From Pseudodesulfovibrio sp. 5S69 (GTDB taxonomy: Bacteria; Desulfobacterota; Desulfovibrionia; Desulfovibrionales; Desulfovibrionaceae), in assembly GCF_037094465.1 (NCBI RefSeq), contig NZ_CP146609.1:2909501-2973500 (forward strand): a stretch of 64,000 bases of DNA, read 5' to 3'. Shown in pieces: positions 25,930 to 33,857 of the stretch (position 1 is the first letter of the stretch; every line of letters begins with the position of its first letter). The position numbers were made by a program, and so were the translations under genes. Below the pieces are notes generated by a model. That model had not been told where the DNA came from and did no database searches. It was given only the letters and a program-made list of their open reading frames with translations.

Positions 25930-25990
25930 GCCGCCGGCGGCCAAGGGGCTATGCCCCCTTGGAACCCCTTTGACGCCTTCGGCGTGGCTT
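25930..25990 (+). repeat. divergent hairpin element related to the compound repeat
   Basis: CGCCGGCGGCCAAGGGG, then GCCCCCTTGGAACCCC and GCCTTCGGCG. It keeps the first and last hairpins but lacks the AAACTTTTTG box, so membership in the family is uncertain. Confidence 0.45.
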
Positions 25991-26035
25991 GTTTACTGCT
26001 ACGCAGCTTGACGTATTATCTTATGCACCCAATAC

Positions 26036-26069
26036 AAAGGGCCGACACACTTTCGTGCGCCGGCCCTTT
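26036..26069. terminator. terminator hairpin between YjdF-like gene and aroC
   Basis: AAAGGGCC pairs with GGCCCTTT across an 18-base loop between convergent genes. Confidence 0.6.
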
Positions 26070-26092
26070 CGTTCCATAATGGCGTTTGACGG

Positions 26093-27157
26093 CTAATCGC
26101 GCACGCCCAGCCGCCTGTCGAGCAGGAGCAGGTCCGCGATGGTCAGAGCCATCATGGCCTTGAGCACCGGGTTGATGCGCGGGATGGCGCTGATGTCGTG
26201 GCGGCCGCCGACCATGATGAAAGTCGGCTCGCCCGTGGCCGTGATGGTCTGCTGTTCCTGAAGGATGGACGCGATGGGCTTGACGTAGGCGCGGGCCACG
26301 ACGTCCTGCCCGGACGAGATGCCGCCGAGGATGCCGCCCGCGTTGTTGGACAGAAAGCCGTCCGGGCCGATGGGGTCGTTGTTCTCGCTGCCCAGGGAGC
26401 GCGCCGCCCCCATGCCCGAGCCGATCTCCACGCCCTTGACCGCGCCCACGGACATGAATGCCGCCGCGATGCGCGCGTCGAACTTGCCGAAGACCGGCTC
26501 GCCAAGCCCGGCGGGCAAGCCGGTAGCCCGAACCTCGACCACCCCGCCCAGGGTATCTTCGTCGTCGCGAACCTTGATGACGCGCTCGTCCCAGGTCTCG
26601 ACGATATCCGGGTCCGGGCTGAAATAGGACCGGTCCTGGGCCCCCTCGATATCCTTGACCTCGGCCTTGATGCCGCCGAACTCCACGGTGTAGGCGTAGA
26701 TGGAGATGCCCTCCAACCGCAGCAACTCCTGGGCGATGGCCCCGCCCGCCACGCGGGACACGGTCTCGCGGCCGGACGAACGCCCGCCGCCCCGGTAGTC
26801 GCGGAACCCGTACTTGGCGTTATAGGTGAAGTCGGCGTGACCGGGCCGAAACACGTCCTTGATCTTGGAGTAGTCGTGGGAGCGCTGGTTGGTGTTCTCC
26901 ACGAAAAAGCCGATGGGCGTGCCCGTGGTTTTACCCTCGAACACACCGGACAGGATCTTGACCTGGTCCGGCTCATTGCGGGTGGTGGAGGCCAGCCCGC
27001 CCTGGCCGGGCCTGCGTCGGTCCAGCTCGGACTGGATGATGGACTCGTCCAGGGGGATGCCCGGAGGGCAACCGTCCACCACGCCGCCCAGGCCCACACC
27101 GTGAGACTCGCCGAAGGTGGTCAGCCGGAATATCTGCCCGAAGGTGTTGCCGCTCAT
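26093..27157 (-). CDS. aroC: chorismate synthase
   Basis: A 354-residue enzyme of normal length making chorismate from 5-enolpyruvylshikimate-3-phosphate with reduced FMN. Family signatures are clear: TFGESHGVGLGGVVDGCPPG at residues 14-33 with H19, RPGHADFTY with the second catalytic His, and YRGGGRSSGRET. AGGAGCGAAC precedes the ATG. It is the last gene of an aroK/L-trkH-trkA-aroC cluster with gaps of 15-36 bases. Confidence 0.96.
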   Translation of the reverse strand: MSGNTFGQIFRLTTFGESHGVGLGGVVDGCPPGIPLDESIIQSELDRRRPGQGGLASTTRNEPDQVKILSGVFEGKTTGTPIGFFVENTNQRSHDYSKIKDVFRPGHADFTYNAKYGFRDYRGGGRSSGRETVSRVAGGAIAQELLRLEGISIYAYTVEFGGIKAEVKDIEGAQDRSYFSPDPDIVETWDERVIKVRDDEDTLGGVVEVRATGLPAGLGEPVFGKFDARIAAAFMSVGAVKGVEIGSGMGAARSLGSENNDPIGPDGFLSNNAGGILGGISSGQDVVARAYVKPIASILQEQQTITATGEPTFIMVGGRHDISAIPRINPVLKAMMALTIADLLLLDRRLGVRD

Positions 27158-27172
27158 GTTCGCTCCTGTTCC

Positions 27173-27832
27173 CTAAAATTTGTCGACCCGCATGATGTCC
27201 TCGGTCCGTCCGAGGAGGACCAGGACGTCCCCGGTCCTGAGCGCCCTGTCCGCCTGGGGCACGAAATGGAACTCCGAATCCCCGGCCAGCCGGAAGGCGA
27301 TGACCTGCACCTGGTACTTATTGGTCAGGTCGAGATCGCGCAAGGTCTTTCCGATCCAGTTCTCCACGATGATTTCGCGCACGGCCACATCCTTGCCCAG
27401 GCCGAAGTATTCCTGCAATCCCGGCGCGGTCAGCCGGTTGGCCATCTGGGCGGCCACAAAGGCCTCGGGGAAGACCACGAACGGCACGCCGAGTTTGTAG
27501 AGCACCCGCTCGTGGGCCTCGCTGATGGCCTTGACCCAGATGTTCTTGACCCCAACGGCCTGGAGGTTCAGGACCACCAGGATGCTCGCCTCCATGGAGT
27601 CGCCCGTGGACACGATGACCCGGTCCAGCTCTTTGATGCCGATCTGGCCGAGCATCTTCTCGTCCGTGGCGTCCGCCTGGTAGGCCTGGGCGATGATGTC
27701 CTGGGCCCGGCGCACGTACTCGGGGTTGATGTCCACCCCGACCACGGAATGGCCGAGCTCGGTCAGGGCCTTGGCCAGGGCGTACCCGAACTTGCCCAGC
27801 CCGATGACGGCGATTTCCTTTTTTGCAGGCAT
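27173..27832 (-). CDS. trkA: K+ uptake regulatory subunit, TrkA/KtrA (RCK domains)
   Basis: A 219-residue cytoplasmic protein with an N-terminal Rossmann RCK_N domain (VIGLGKFGYALAKAL near residue 9, acidic VVGVDINPE ending the second strand) and a C-terminal TrkA_C domain (about 135-219). One RCK unit rather than the two of E. coli TrkA makes it KtrA-like. It gates the TrkH pore according to bound nucleotide. AAGGAG precedes the ATG; it begins 21 bases after the trkH stop. Confidence 0.92.
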   Translation of the reverse strand: MPAKKEIAVIGLGKFGYALAKALTELGHSVVGVDINPEYVRRAQDIIAQAYQADATDEKMLGQIGIKELDRVIVSTGDSMEASILVVLNLQAVGVKNIWVKAISEAHERVLYKLGVPFVVFPEAFVAAQMANRLTAPGLQEYFGLGKDVAVREIIVENWIGKTLRDLDLTNKYQVQVIAFRLAGDSEFHFVPQADRALRTGDVLVLLGRTEDIMRVDKF

Positions 27833-27853
27833 TGAAAAATTCTCCTTGTCGAT

Positions 27854-29218
27854 CTAGCCGAAGGGCAGCGTCGCGGTCGGCACCCTGAAGCGCCGCTCGG
27901 ACTGCCAGCTTTGCAGTGCCGAGAGCATCCAGATGGGCCCCAGACGCCCCACGAACATGAGCACGATGAGCGTGACCCGCTCGAAATTGTCGAGCAGCGG
28001 GGTCATGCCCGTGGACAACCCCACGGTGGCAAAGGCGGAAATGGATTCGAACATGTCGGCGATGAATTCGCCGCGCGCCATGAGATACGAGCTGTCCCCG
28101 CTCTCCATGGAGGTCAGGATCATGGTCCCCACGCCCACCAGCAGCAGGCTCATGGTCACCAGGGAAACGACCTTGTTCATGGCCTTCTGGTCCAGGGCGA
28201 AACGCCCGATGCGGACCTGTTCCCACCCCCGGAATTCGGCCCAGACAAAGCCGACCAGGGCACGAAAGGTGGTCGTCTTGATGCCGCCCGCGCAGGAACC
28301 CGGCGAGCCGCCGATGAACATCAAGACCATCATGAAGGCCAGGGACACGTTGGTCATGCCGCCGATGTCCACGGTGTTGAACCCGGCGGTGCGGCAGGTC
28401 ACGGACTGGAACAGGGCGTTCCAGAAATGCTCGAACACGTTGTCCGGCGCATTGCCCGCCGCCCCCTCGGCCACAAAGATGACCACGGTCCCGGCCACCA
28501 CCAGGGCCAGGGTGGTCTTGAGCACGATGGCCGTGTGCCAGCTCATCTGCGGTTTGCCCCGCCTGCGCCGGTTGCGGTTGAACAGCGCGTTCCAGATCAA
28601 GGTGCCGCACTCGTTGAGCACATAGAAACCCAGGCCGCCCGCGGTGATGAGCACGATAAAGACCATGTTGACCCCGCCGTTGCCGGACCATCGGGTCAGG
28701 GAATCGGGGTACAGGGAGAACCCGGCGTTGCAGAAGGCCGACACCGAATGGAAGACCGCCGAGTAGGGGTTGAAGCCCACAGGGTCCAGGAGCCACAGGC
28801 TCAGCGCGCCGGCCGCTTCGAAGGAAAAGGCCCAGAGGACCACCCGCATGAGGAACCGGGGCAGGCTGAACGACGGGTCGTGCAGCAGGGATTGCCCCAC
28901 GGCCAGCCGGTCCGTCAGCGATACGTGCCGCCCGAGCAGGTGGATAATCAGGGTAGTGAAGGTCATGATCCCCAGGCCGCCGAGCTGGATGAGCACCAGG
29001 ATGACGTCCAGGCCCAGGGTCGAGAAGTAGGAGCCGGTGTCCACCACGGCCAGGCCGGTGACGCACATGGCCGAGGTCGCCGTGAACAGGGCGTCCACAA
29101 AGGACAACGGGCCACCGGGGTGGCTCACGTCCATATGAAGTATGAGTGCGCCGATCAGTATGGCCCCGGCAAAGAACCAGACCGGCATCCAATACGGCGA
29201 AAAGACTTTAGTGCGCAT
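27854..29218 (-). CDS. trkH: K+ uptake channel subunit, TrkH/KtrB
   Basis: A 454-residue membrane protein with four repeated M1-P-M2 units. Selectivity-filter segments are recognisable (TATSAMCVTGLAV, SAFCNAGFSLYPDS, QSVTCRTAGFNTVD, SAFATVGLSTGM). It forms the K+ pore controlled by TrkA. GGAG precedes the ATG at 29218. It lies between the shikimate kinase and trkA genes, all on the minus strand. Confidence 0.92.
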   Translation of the reverse strand: MRTKVFSPYWMPVWFFAGAILIGALILHMDVSHPGGPLSFVDALFTATSAMCVTGLAVVDTGSYFSTLGLDVILVLIQLGGLGIMTFTTLIIHLLGRHVSLTDRLAVGQSLLHDPSFSLPRFLMRVVLWAFSFEAAGALSLWLLDPVGFNPYSAVFHSVSAFCNAGFSLYPDSLTRWSGNGGVNMVFIVLITAGGLGFYVLNECGTLIWNALFNRNRRRRGKPQMSWHTAIVLKTTLALVVAGTVVIFVAEGAAGNAPDNVFEHFWNALFQSVTCRTAGFNTVDIGGMTNVSLAFMMVLMFIGGSPGSCAGGIKTTTFRALVGFVWAEFRGWEQVRIGRFALDQKAMNKVVSLVTMSLLLVGVGTMILTSMESGDSSYLMARGEFIADMFESISAFATVGLSTGMTPLLDNFERVTLIVLMFVGRLGPIWMLSALQSWQSERRFRVPTATLPFG

Positions 29219-29254
29219 GGTTCTCCACGCTTATATGCCTGACGGCCCAACCTG

Positions 29255-29785
29255 TCAAAAACGCTCGGAAAAGGTTTTCACCGCTTCGAGCGCGCGCTCC
29301 ACGGTGCCGTCCAGGTCCTGGCCCTCGATGACCCGGTCGGCGCACCCCTCGTACAGATGGGCGCGCGCGTCCAGAACCTCGCGGACCTCGTCGGCCACGG
29401 ACTTGCCGGTCAGGGACGGCCGCTGAGCCGCGATCGGATCGGCCATGAGCCGCCGGGCCAGTTCCTCGGCCCCGGCCTTGAGGTAAAGGACGATGCCCCG
29501 GGCCAGCACGGCCCGGTTCTCCTCGCGCAGGACAATGCCCCCGCCGCAGCCGATGACCCGGCCGCCGGGCGCGGCCTCGCGCGCAAGCGTTGCGGCCTCC
29601 CCGTCGCGGAAAGCCTCCCAGCCGTTGGCCTCGACAAAGGATGCGATATCCGTGCCCACGGCCTCGGCAAAGGCGTGGTCCGTGTCCACGAACTCCAGGC
29701 CCAGCCTTGCGGCCAGGGCCCGACCCACGCTTGTCTTGCCGCAGGCGCGCGGCCCGATGAGAAAGATGTTCCCCGTCTTGTGCAT
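29255..29785 (-). CDS. shikimate kinase (AroK/AroL)
   Basis: A 176-residue kinase phosphorylating shikimate. Walker A GPRACGKT is at residues 11-18 (AroL-like wording), DTDHAF binds shikimate, and GCGGGIVLREENR and the RP lid (AQRPSLTGK) are present. I start at ATG 29785 (MHKTGNIFLIGPR), which aligns with family starts; the longer frame begins with TTG 29821 and neither has a clear ribosome site. First gene of the cluster containing trkH, trkA and aroC. Confidence 0.9.
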   Translation of the reverse strand: MHKTGNIFLIGPRACGKTSVGRALAARLGLEFVDTDHAFAEAVGTDIASFVEANGWEAFRDGEAATLAREAAPGGRVIGCGGGIVLREENRAVLARGIVLYLKAGAEELARRLMADPIAAQRPSLTGKSVADEVREVLDARAHLYEGCADRVIEGQDLDGTVERALEAVKTFSERF

Positions 29786-29951
29786 GACAGGCACCGTAAG
29801 GGAAAACCGCTCCACGTTCAATGGTTTGCCGCCCCGCGATACCGGTTCGCCGCTCCGCTCTTTCTTTGCATTCCCCCGGATACCTGATACCTTCCGCCAA
29901 GCCCTTGTCGGGCGTAGCGTTTCTCACCCCGTTCCAGCGAAGGAGAAAGAC

Positions 29952-30965
29952 ATGAAAACCGCCATCTTCGGCTTCTCCGGCTCAGGCAAGACCGATCTCT
30001 TCGCCGCACTGGCGGGCCCCGAAGCGGCCGCCGCAGGCAATCGGGCCATGGTCAAGGTCCCGGACGCCCGGCTCGACCCGCTCATCGAACTCTTCCAGCC
30101 CAAGAAGGTCACCTACAGCGAGATCGAGTACCTGGACATCCCCGGCGGAGGGGGCAAGGGCGCGGGCCTGGGCGAGCGCGTGCTGAACGAGGTCCGGCCC
30201 TACGACTGCTTCATCGGCGTGCTCGACGGCTTCTCGGGCATGAACGACCCCGAAAAGCAGTGGCAGGCCATGGAGGCGGACACGATGGTCTCGGACATGG
30301 CGGTCATCGAAAAACGCCTCGAAAAGCTGGCCGCGGACGGCAAGAAGAACAAGGCACTGGTGGACCCCAAGGAGGAGGCCGCCCTGAAGCGGGCGCTCGC
30401 CCTGCTCGAAGAGGAACGCCCCCTGCGCACGGACGCCGAAGTCAGCACTCTGCCCGAACTCAAAGGCTACAAATTTCTCTCGGCCCGCCCCATCCTCTAC
30501 GCCTGGAACTGCCCAGAGGGTGAGGAGGCGGACCGCGCGCTCCCCGAGGACACGTCGGGCATGGCCCACATTGCCGTGGCCGCCAAGCTCGAACGCGAAC
30601 TGGCCGAGATCGACGATCCCGAGGAAAAGGCCGAATTCCTGAACGACCTGGGCATTACCGAGTCCGCCCTGGACAAGGTCATCGCCAAGACCTATCAGCT
30701 CCTCGGCCTGATCTCCTTCCTCACGGCGGGCGAGGACGAATGCCGCACCTGGCCCCTGCGGGCGGGCTCCACCGCACCCCAGGCCGCGGGCGTCATCCAC
30801 ACGGACTTCGAAAAGGGATTCATCCGCGCCGAGGTCATCGGCTTTGACGACTTCCTGGCCTACGGCGACTTCAAGAAGGTCAAGGAGGCGGGCAAGGCGC
30901 GCCTGGAGGGCAAGGAATACATCGTCCACGACGGCGATATCATCGAGTTCCGCTTTAACGTCTAG
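29952..30965 (+). CDS. YchF/Obg-like NTPase, diverged paralogue (DUF933 C-terminus)
   Basis: A 337-residue protein. The P-loop is GFSGSGKTD (7-15) instead of the usual YchF NVGKST, the G3 element is D62-I-P-G65, and N186 in YAWNCPEGEEAD takes the place of the YchF N-V-x-E motif. A coiled region (about 120-155) precedes the C-terminal TGS-like DUF933 domain, from about residue 254 (FLTAGEDECRTWPL to IIEFRFNV), which is well conserved. YchF proteins prefer ATP and bind ribosomes; this one is shorter and its G1 motif differs, so it is likely a separate paralogue. AAGGAGAAAGAC precedes the ATG. Confidence 0.82.
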   Translation: MKTAIFGFSGSGKTDLFAALAGPEAAAAGNRAMVKVPDARLDPLIELFQPKKVTYSEIEYLDIPGGGGKGAGLGERVLNEVRPYDCFIGVLDGFSGMNDPEKQWQAMEADTMVSDMAVIEKRLEKLAADGKKNKALVDPKEEAALKRALALLEEERPLRTDAEVSTLPELKGYKFLSARPILYAWNCPEGEEADRALPEDTSGMAHIAVAAKLERELAEIDDPEEKAEFLNDLGITESALDKVIAKTYQLLGLISFLTAGEDECRTWPLRAGSTAPQAAGVIHTDFEKGFIRAEVIGFDDFLAYGDFKKVKEAGKARLEGKEYIVHDGDIIEFRFNV

Positions 30966-30966
30966 G

Positions 30967-31090
30967 AATGCCTCCGGCGGCCAGGGGAAGGGGAGAGGGA
31001 AACCCTATGGAAAGGGCTTTCCCTCTCCCCTTCCCCTGGCCGCCCATCCCCTCTCCCTTCGTAAACTTTTTGTGCCGCTTCGCGGGATGT
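30967..31090 (+). repeat. intergenic compound hairpin repeat, copy 8 (forward)
   Basis: Begins 1 base after the YchF-like stop: GCCTCCGGCGGCCAGG, long arms GGGGAAGGGGAGAGGG and CCCTCTCCCCTTCCCC, then AAACTTTTTGTGCCGC and CTTCGCGGG. It is the best complete copy for defining the element. Confidence 0.82.
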
Positions 31091-31169
31091 GTGCGAGCGC
31101 GAACCGCCGTGCCGCTCTTCCGATTTTGCCGATCATCACTTCGAGCATGAAAGACGATAGCGATAATAC

Positions 31170-31198
31170 TTGCCAACAACACCAGTAGTAACTATTAT
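31170..31198 (+). promoter_or_regulatory. promoter of the ferredoxin gene, predicting a leaderless mRNA
   Basis: TTGCCA (31170-31175), a 17-base spacer and TATTAT (31193-31198). The ATG at 31205 falls where transcription should begin, and no ribosome-binding site is present. Confidence 0.65.
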
Positions 31199-31204
31199 CA
31201 AATC

Positions 31205-31420
31205 ATGAGTGATACCAATACCTGTACCAAGCATCGTGAAGTGGCCATCGAGTTGGGAGACTGCCGCTCCTGCCAGGGGTGCATCGACCTCAACCCGGAC
31301 GTATTTCAGTGGGACGATGCCCTGGACATGCCCTATGTGAGCAGGTCCGAGGTCACCGAGGAAGAGGTTCGCGACATCATGAACACCTGCCCGGAAGGTT
31401 GCATCGTCTTCGTGGATTGA
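31205..31420 (+). CDS. [4Fe-4S] ferredoxin, single cluster
   Basis: A 71-residue electron carrier with C20-x2-C23-x2-C26 (CRSCQGC) and C62 in MNTCPEGC, the ligand set of monocluster ferredoxins. C7 and C66 are additional. Acidic overall, as usual for ferredoxins of this group. The message is probably leaderless (see 31170-31198). Redox partner unknown; the EFR1-type protein 2 kb away and the electron-input end of the Nuo complex are possible users, by inference only. Confidence 0.88.
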   Translation: MSDTNTCTKHREVAIELGDCRSCQGCIDLNPDVFQWDDALDMPYVSRSEVTEEEVRDIMNTCPEGCIVFVD

Positions 31421-31449
31421 TCCCTTTCCCCCTCCCCTTAGAAAAAGAG

Positions 31450-31473
31450 AAAGCCGGGCCTATGCCCGGCTTT
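31450..31473. terminator. bidirectional terminator, shared by ferredoxin and the membrane protein
   Basis: A perfect 10-bp stem (AAAGCCGGGC with GCCCGGCTTT). The stop codon of the minus-strand gene (31460-31462) lies in its loop. Confidence 0.8.
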
Positions 31474-32011
31474 CCCGCGTCCGATCGACTTCCCGTTGCC
31501 AACGCTCGCGCAGGGCGGCGGCAAGCCGTTCGCTGGGCCACGAGGTCCGTGCGTCGGAGGCCAGGTTGATCGGCAGTCCCCGGCCGAAATACTTGCGTAG
31601 CATCCGATGGGAGAACTTGTCGAAATAAACGTTGTCCGGATCCTTCAGGTCGATCGAACAGACCTTGACGGTCGTTGTGCCGAAGCGGGTCCGAACCTCG
31701 TTTTGCCGCGCGGAAATATCCCCAACATTCTCCCAGGGGATGTAGCAGTGCAGGCCGGTACCGACAAAGATGCCCTCCTCGCTCGTCTCCAGATACGGCT
31801 TTCCCGAGGCCAGTGAACGCACCGTCCAGACCGCCCAGACCAGGCCGAGCACGCCGAGCCCGATGAACGCCTCGGGATTTTGGCGCGGCACTTGGTGGTC
31901 CAGGGTTCCCCATCCGAACGCAATCATGGCGCCGCTTATCAGGCAGACGAAAACGCAAAGGGCGATCAGAGGTGCGCGCATGGTATATTTGACGATGACC
32001 TCTTCAGGCAC
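31460..32011 (-). CDS. two-helix membrane protein with PH-like cytoplasmic domain, unknown
   Basis: A 183-residue protein with two N-terminal membrane helices (about 12-34 and 49-65), then a beta-rich domain (SEEGIFVGTGLHCYIPWENVGDI...) like the small PH-like membrane proteins of the STM3941 kind. The C-terminus is Arg-rich. It starts at GTG 32011 with AGGG seven bases upstream. It ends inside the loop of the shared terminator. No function can be given. Confidence 0.68.
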   Translation of the reverse strand: MPEEVIVKYTMRAPLIALCVFVCLISGAMIAFGWGTLDHQVPRQNPEAFIGLGVLGLVWAVWTVRSLASGKPYLETSEEGIFVGTGLHCYIPWENVGDISARQNEVRTRFGTTTVKVCSIDLKDPDNVYFDKFSHRMLRKYFGRGLPINLASDARTSWPSERLAAALRERWQREVDRTRESRA

Positions 32012-32020
32012 TCGGCTACC

Positions 32021-32596
32021 CTACTTTTTCAGCGGAAAGGACGGCATGGGCGGCAGCGAGCATTCGCAGTGGTCGCCGCAGACGAAGCCGCAGTAGGTGT
32101 GGAACACGCGGGTCTGCTTTTCGCGTTGCTCGGCGGTCAGCGGCTTGATCTCGACCGCGTCGACCATCTCCATGAGGCGGGCGTAGTCGGGCACGGCGTT
32201 CATGCCCCGTGCCAGTTCCTCGCCGGTGCGCACGTCAAGCAGCGTGGCGTCCATGGTGTCGGTGACCAGGGCATACGGGACCGGACCTCCTTCAAGGAGC
32301 CGAGCCGCGCACACGGTCTCGCGCTCGAAGGTGGCCACGTCGCCCGCGCAGAACATGACCAGGAACACGGGCCTGCCCTGCTCGTCGTAGAGCACGAAGT
32401 CAATGATCCGCTCAAACTCCTCGCCCTCCACGCAGTAGGCCAGCGGGACCTTGGCCTTGATCCGGTCCTTGGGGTAGCCCTTCTCCTCCACCAGGAGGCG
32501 GGCCAGCAACTGGCGGAATTCCTCGAAGGTGGTCTCGTCGATCTCCTCGCCGGAGAGATAGTCGCGGAGCGTGCCGCCCAGACTGGTTTCATGCAT
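32021..32596 (-). CDS. orphan type I restriction HsdR N-terminal (HSDR_N) domain protein
   Basis: A 191-residue protein. The core resembles the HSDR_N nuclease-like fold (LLVEEKGYPKDRIKAKVPLAY, then IIDFVLYDEQGRPVFLVMFCAGD), matching PD-(D/E)xK order with D and a degraded E/K site (LVMFCA rather than E-x-K). The C-terminus has a Cys/His cluster (YCGFVCGDHCEC). No hsdM or hsdS is nearby, so this is not a restriction system. I start at ATG 32596, with GGGAGG six bases upstream. Confidence 0.75.
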   Translation of the reverse strand: MHETSLGGTLRDYLSGEEIDETTFEEFRQLLARLLVEEKGYPKDRIKAKVPLAYCVEGEEFERIIDFVLYDEQGRPVFLVMFCAGDVATFERETVCAARLLEGGPVPYALVTDTMDATLLDVRTGEELARGMNAVPDYARLMEMVDAVEIKPLTAEQREKQTRVFHTYCGFVCGDHCECSLPPMPSFPLKK

Positions 32597-32704
32597 GGAA
32601 TGCCTCCCGTTCCCCATATAATAAATCCCCGACCGGCCCGGCGCAACCGGCCCGCACAATCTGCGGGACGTGCCGGGCCGCGGAGATATTGCGATCCGTT
32701 CAGC

Positions 32705-33508
32705 CTAGAAGAAGTACGTGGGTTCCTTGCGCTCGGCGCAATTCTCGTTCAGCCACTTGGCGAATCCCTCCACCGGGCAGCCGGGCTTGGCGCTGCGGGC
32801 GTGCTCGGGGCAGACCTTGATGCAGGCGCAGCACATGATGCACTTGTCCGGGTCCGTGTGCTTCAGGTCCTTTTCGTCGATGGCTCCGACCGGACACTGC
32901 TCGGCGCAGATGCCGCACAGGACGCACCCGTCGTCGACCTGGATGAAGTCCACCGGCCCACGCGGCTTGCGCTCCTTGTAGGGCCGGTCTCCAGGGATGT
33001 CCGGCCTGGGGGCGTCGTCGATGGAGTCCAGCGCGTCCACGGCCTCGCGCACCTGGCGCCCGAAGTCCTCGGCGCTACGCAGGTCGTCCGCGTCGGGCCG
33101 GTCCACGGCCACAGGATATTCCTCGCTCGAAAAGGAGTGCTCCCCGACAAAGGCCGCGCCGCCCAGGACCGTTCCGCCCCGCTCGGTGACGATGTCGGAC
33201 AGCTCGATCAGGGCGTCCTCAAAGGCGCGGTTGCCGTACACGACCACGCAGACCACGGGCGTCCCGTCCAGTTCCAGGGTGCGCAGCCACGGCTCGAGGA
33301 GAAAGGGAATGCGCCCGCCGTAGACCGGCACGGCGACCAACAGCAGGTCCTCGGCCGATGCCTGCAACGGCTCCTGCCGCTCCTCGGGCATGGTGATGTC
33401 CACGTCCTCGACCACATCGTAGTCCAGCCCTTTTGCCATGGCTTCGACAACCGCCGCAGTGGTCCCGGTGGGAGAAAAATAGGCCAGTTTCAGAGTTCGG
33501 ATGTTCAT
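32705..33508 (-). CDS. EFR1-type flavodoxin-ferredoxin protein
   Basis: A 267-residue fusion of an N-terminal flavodoxin-like domain (LAYFSPTGTTAAVVEAM phosphate loop, VPVYGGRIP) and two C-terminal [4Fe-4S] motifs (CVLCGICAEQCPVGAI and CIMCCACIKVCPEHAR). This is the EFR1 family of anaerobes, thought to be a redox carrier combining FMN and two clusters. Start at ATG 33508 with GGAAG seven bases upstream; the longer frame has no signal. Monocistronic. Confidence 0.88.
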   Translation of the reverse strand: MNIRTLKLAYFSPTGTTAAVVEAMAKGLDYDVVEDVDITMPEERQEPLQASAEDLLLVAVPVYGGRIPFLLEPWLRTLELDGTPVVCVVVYGNRAFEDALIELSDIVTERGGTVLGGAAFVGEHSFSSEEYPVAVDRPDADDLRSAEDFGRQVREAVDALDSIDDAPRPDIPGDRPYKERKPRGPVDFIQVDDGCVLCGICAEQCPVGAIDEKDLKHTDPDKCIMCCACIKVCPEHARSAKPGCPVEGFAKWLNENCAERKEPTYFF

Positions 33509-33683
33509 GAATCGTCTTCCTGTGTTTGAAATGATCGTATCGATGCTCCAACGCCAAGCAGGCCGCGCTCCCTCCACACGTTCCTATGCAGCATCCGCCA
33601 TTTTGCAGGCTGCCCGATTTTTCTAAACCGCCCTCTCTCCCGGGTCAAATACCTCACACAAAAAACTCCCCCAACAACGCCCC

Positions 33684-33803
33684 CCTACTTCACCGCGAAG
33701 CGCCCCAAAAAGTTTAGGAAGGGAGATGGGGATAGGGTTCGGGGAAGGGGAAGAGGGAACCCTTTTCTCAAAGGGTTCCCTCTTCCCTTCCCCGCGCCAG
33801 AGG
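33684..33803 (-). repeat. intergenic compound hairpin repeat, copy 9 (inverted)
   Basis: On the minus strand: GGGGAAGGGAAGAGGGAACC arm with its complement, then CTAAACTTTTTGG and GCGCTTCGCGGTG. The GCCTCCGGCGG start is reduced to CCTCTGGCGC. The remaining part of the 349-base gap (33509-33683) shows no further feature. Confidence 0.75.
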
Positions 33804-33805
33804 CG

Positions 33806-33836
33806 AAAAGGGCGGAAGCATCGCTTCCGCCCTTTT
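33806..33836. terminator. terminator of the nuo operon
   Basis: A perfect 14-bp stem (AAAAGGGCGGAAGC with GCTTCCGCCCTTTT, loop ATC), 21 bases past the nuoN stop. Confidence 0.88.
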
Positions 33837-33857
33837 CATCGGTTTATGCAGCCCGTT

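Noticed and set aside
32021..32596. Restriction-modification or other defence island
   Set aside because: Only an HSDR_N-like protein is present, with no methylase, specificity subunit or other defence gene.
2339..33836. CRISPR array formed by the intergenic repeats
   Set aside because: The repeats are far apart, occur in both orientations, have variable hairpins and no regular spacers, and no cas genes are present.
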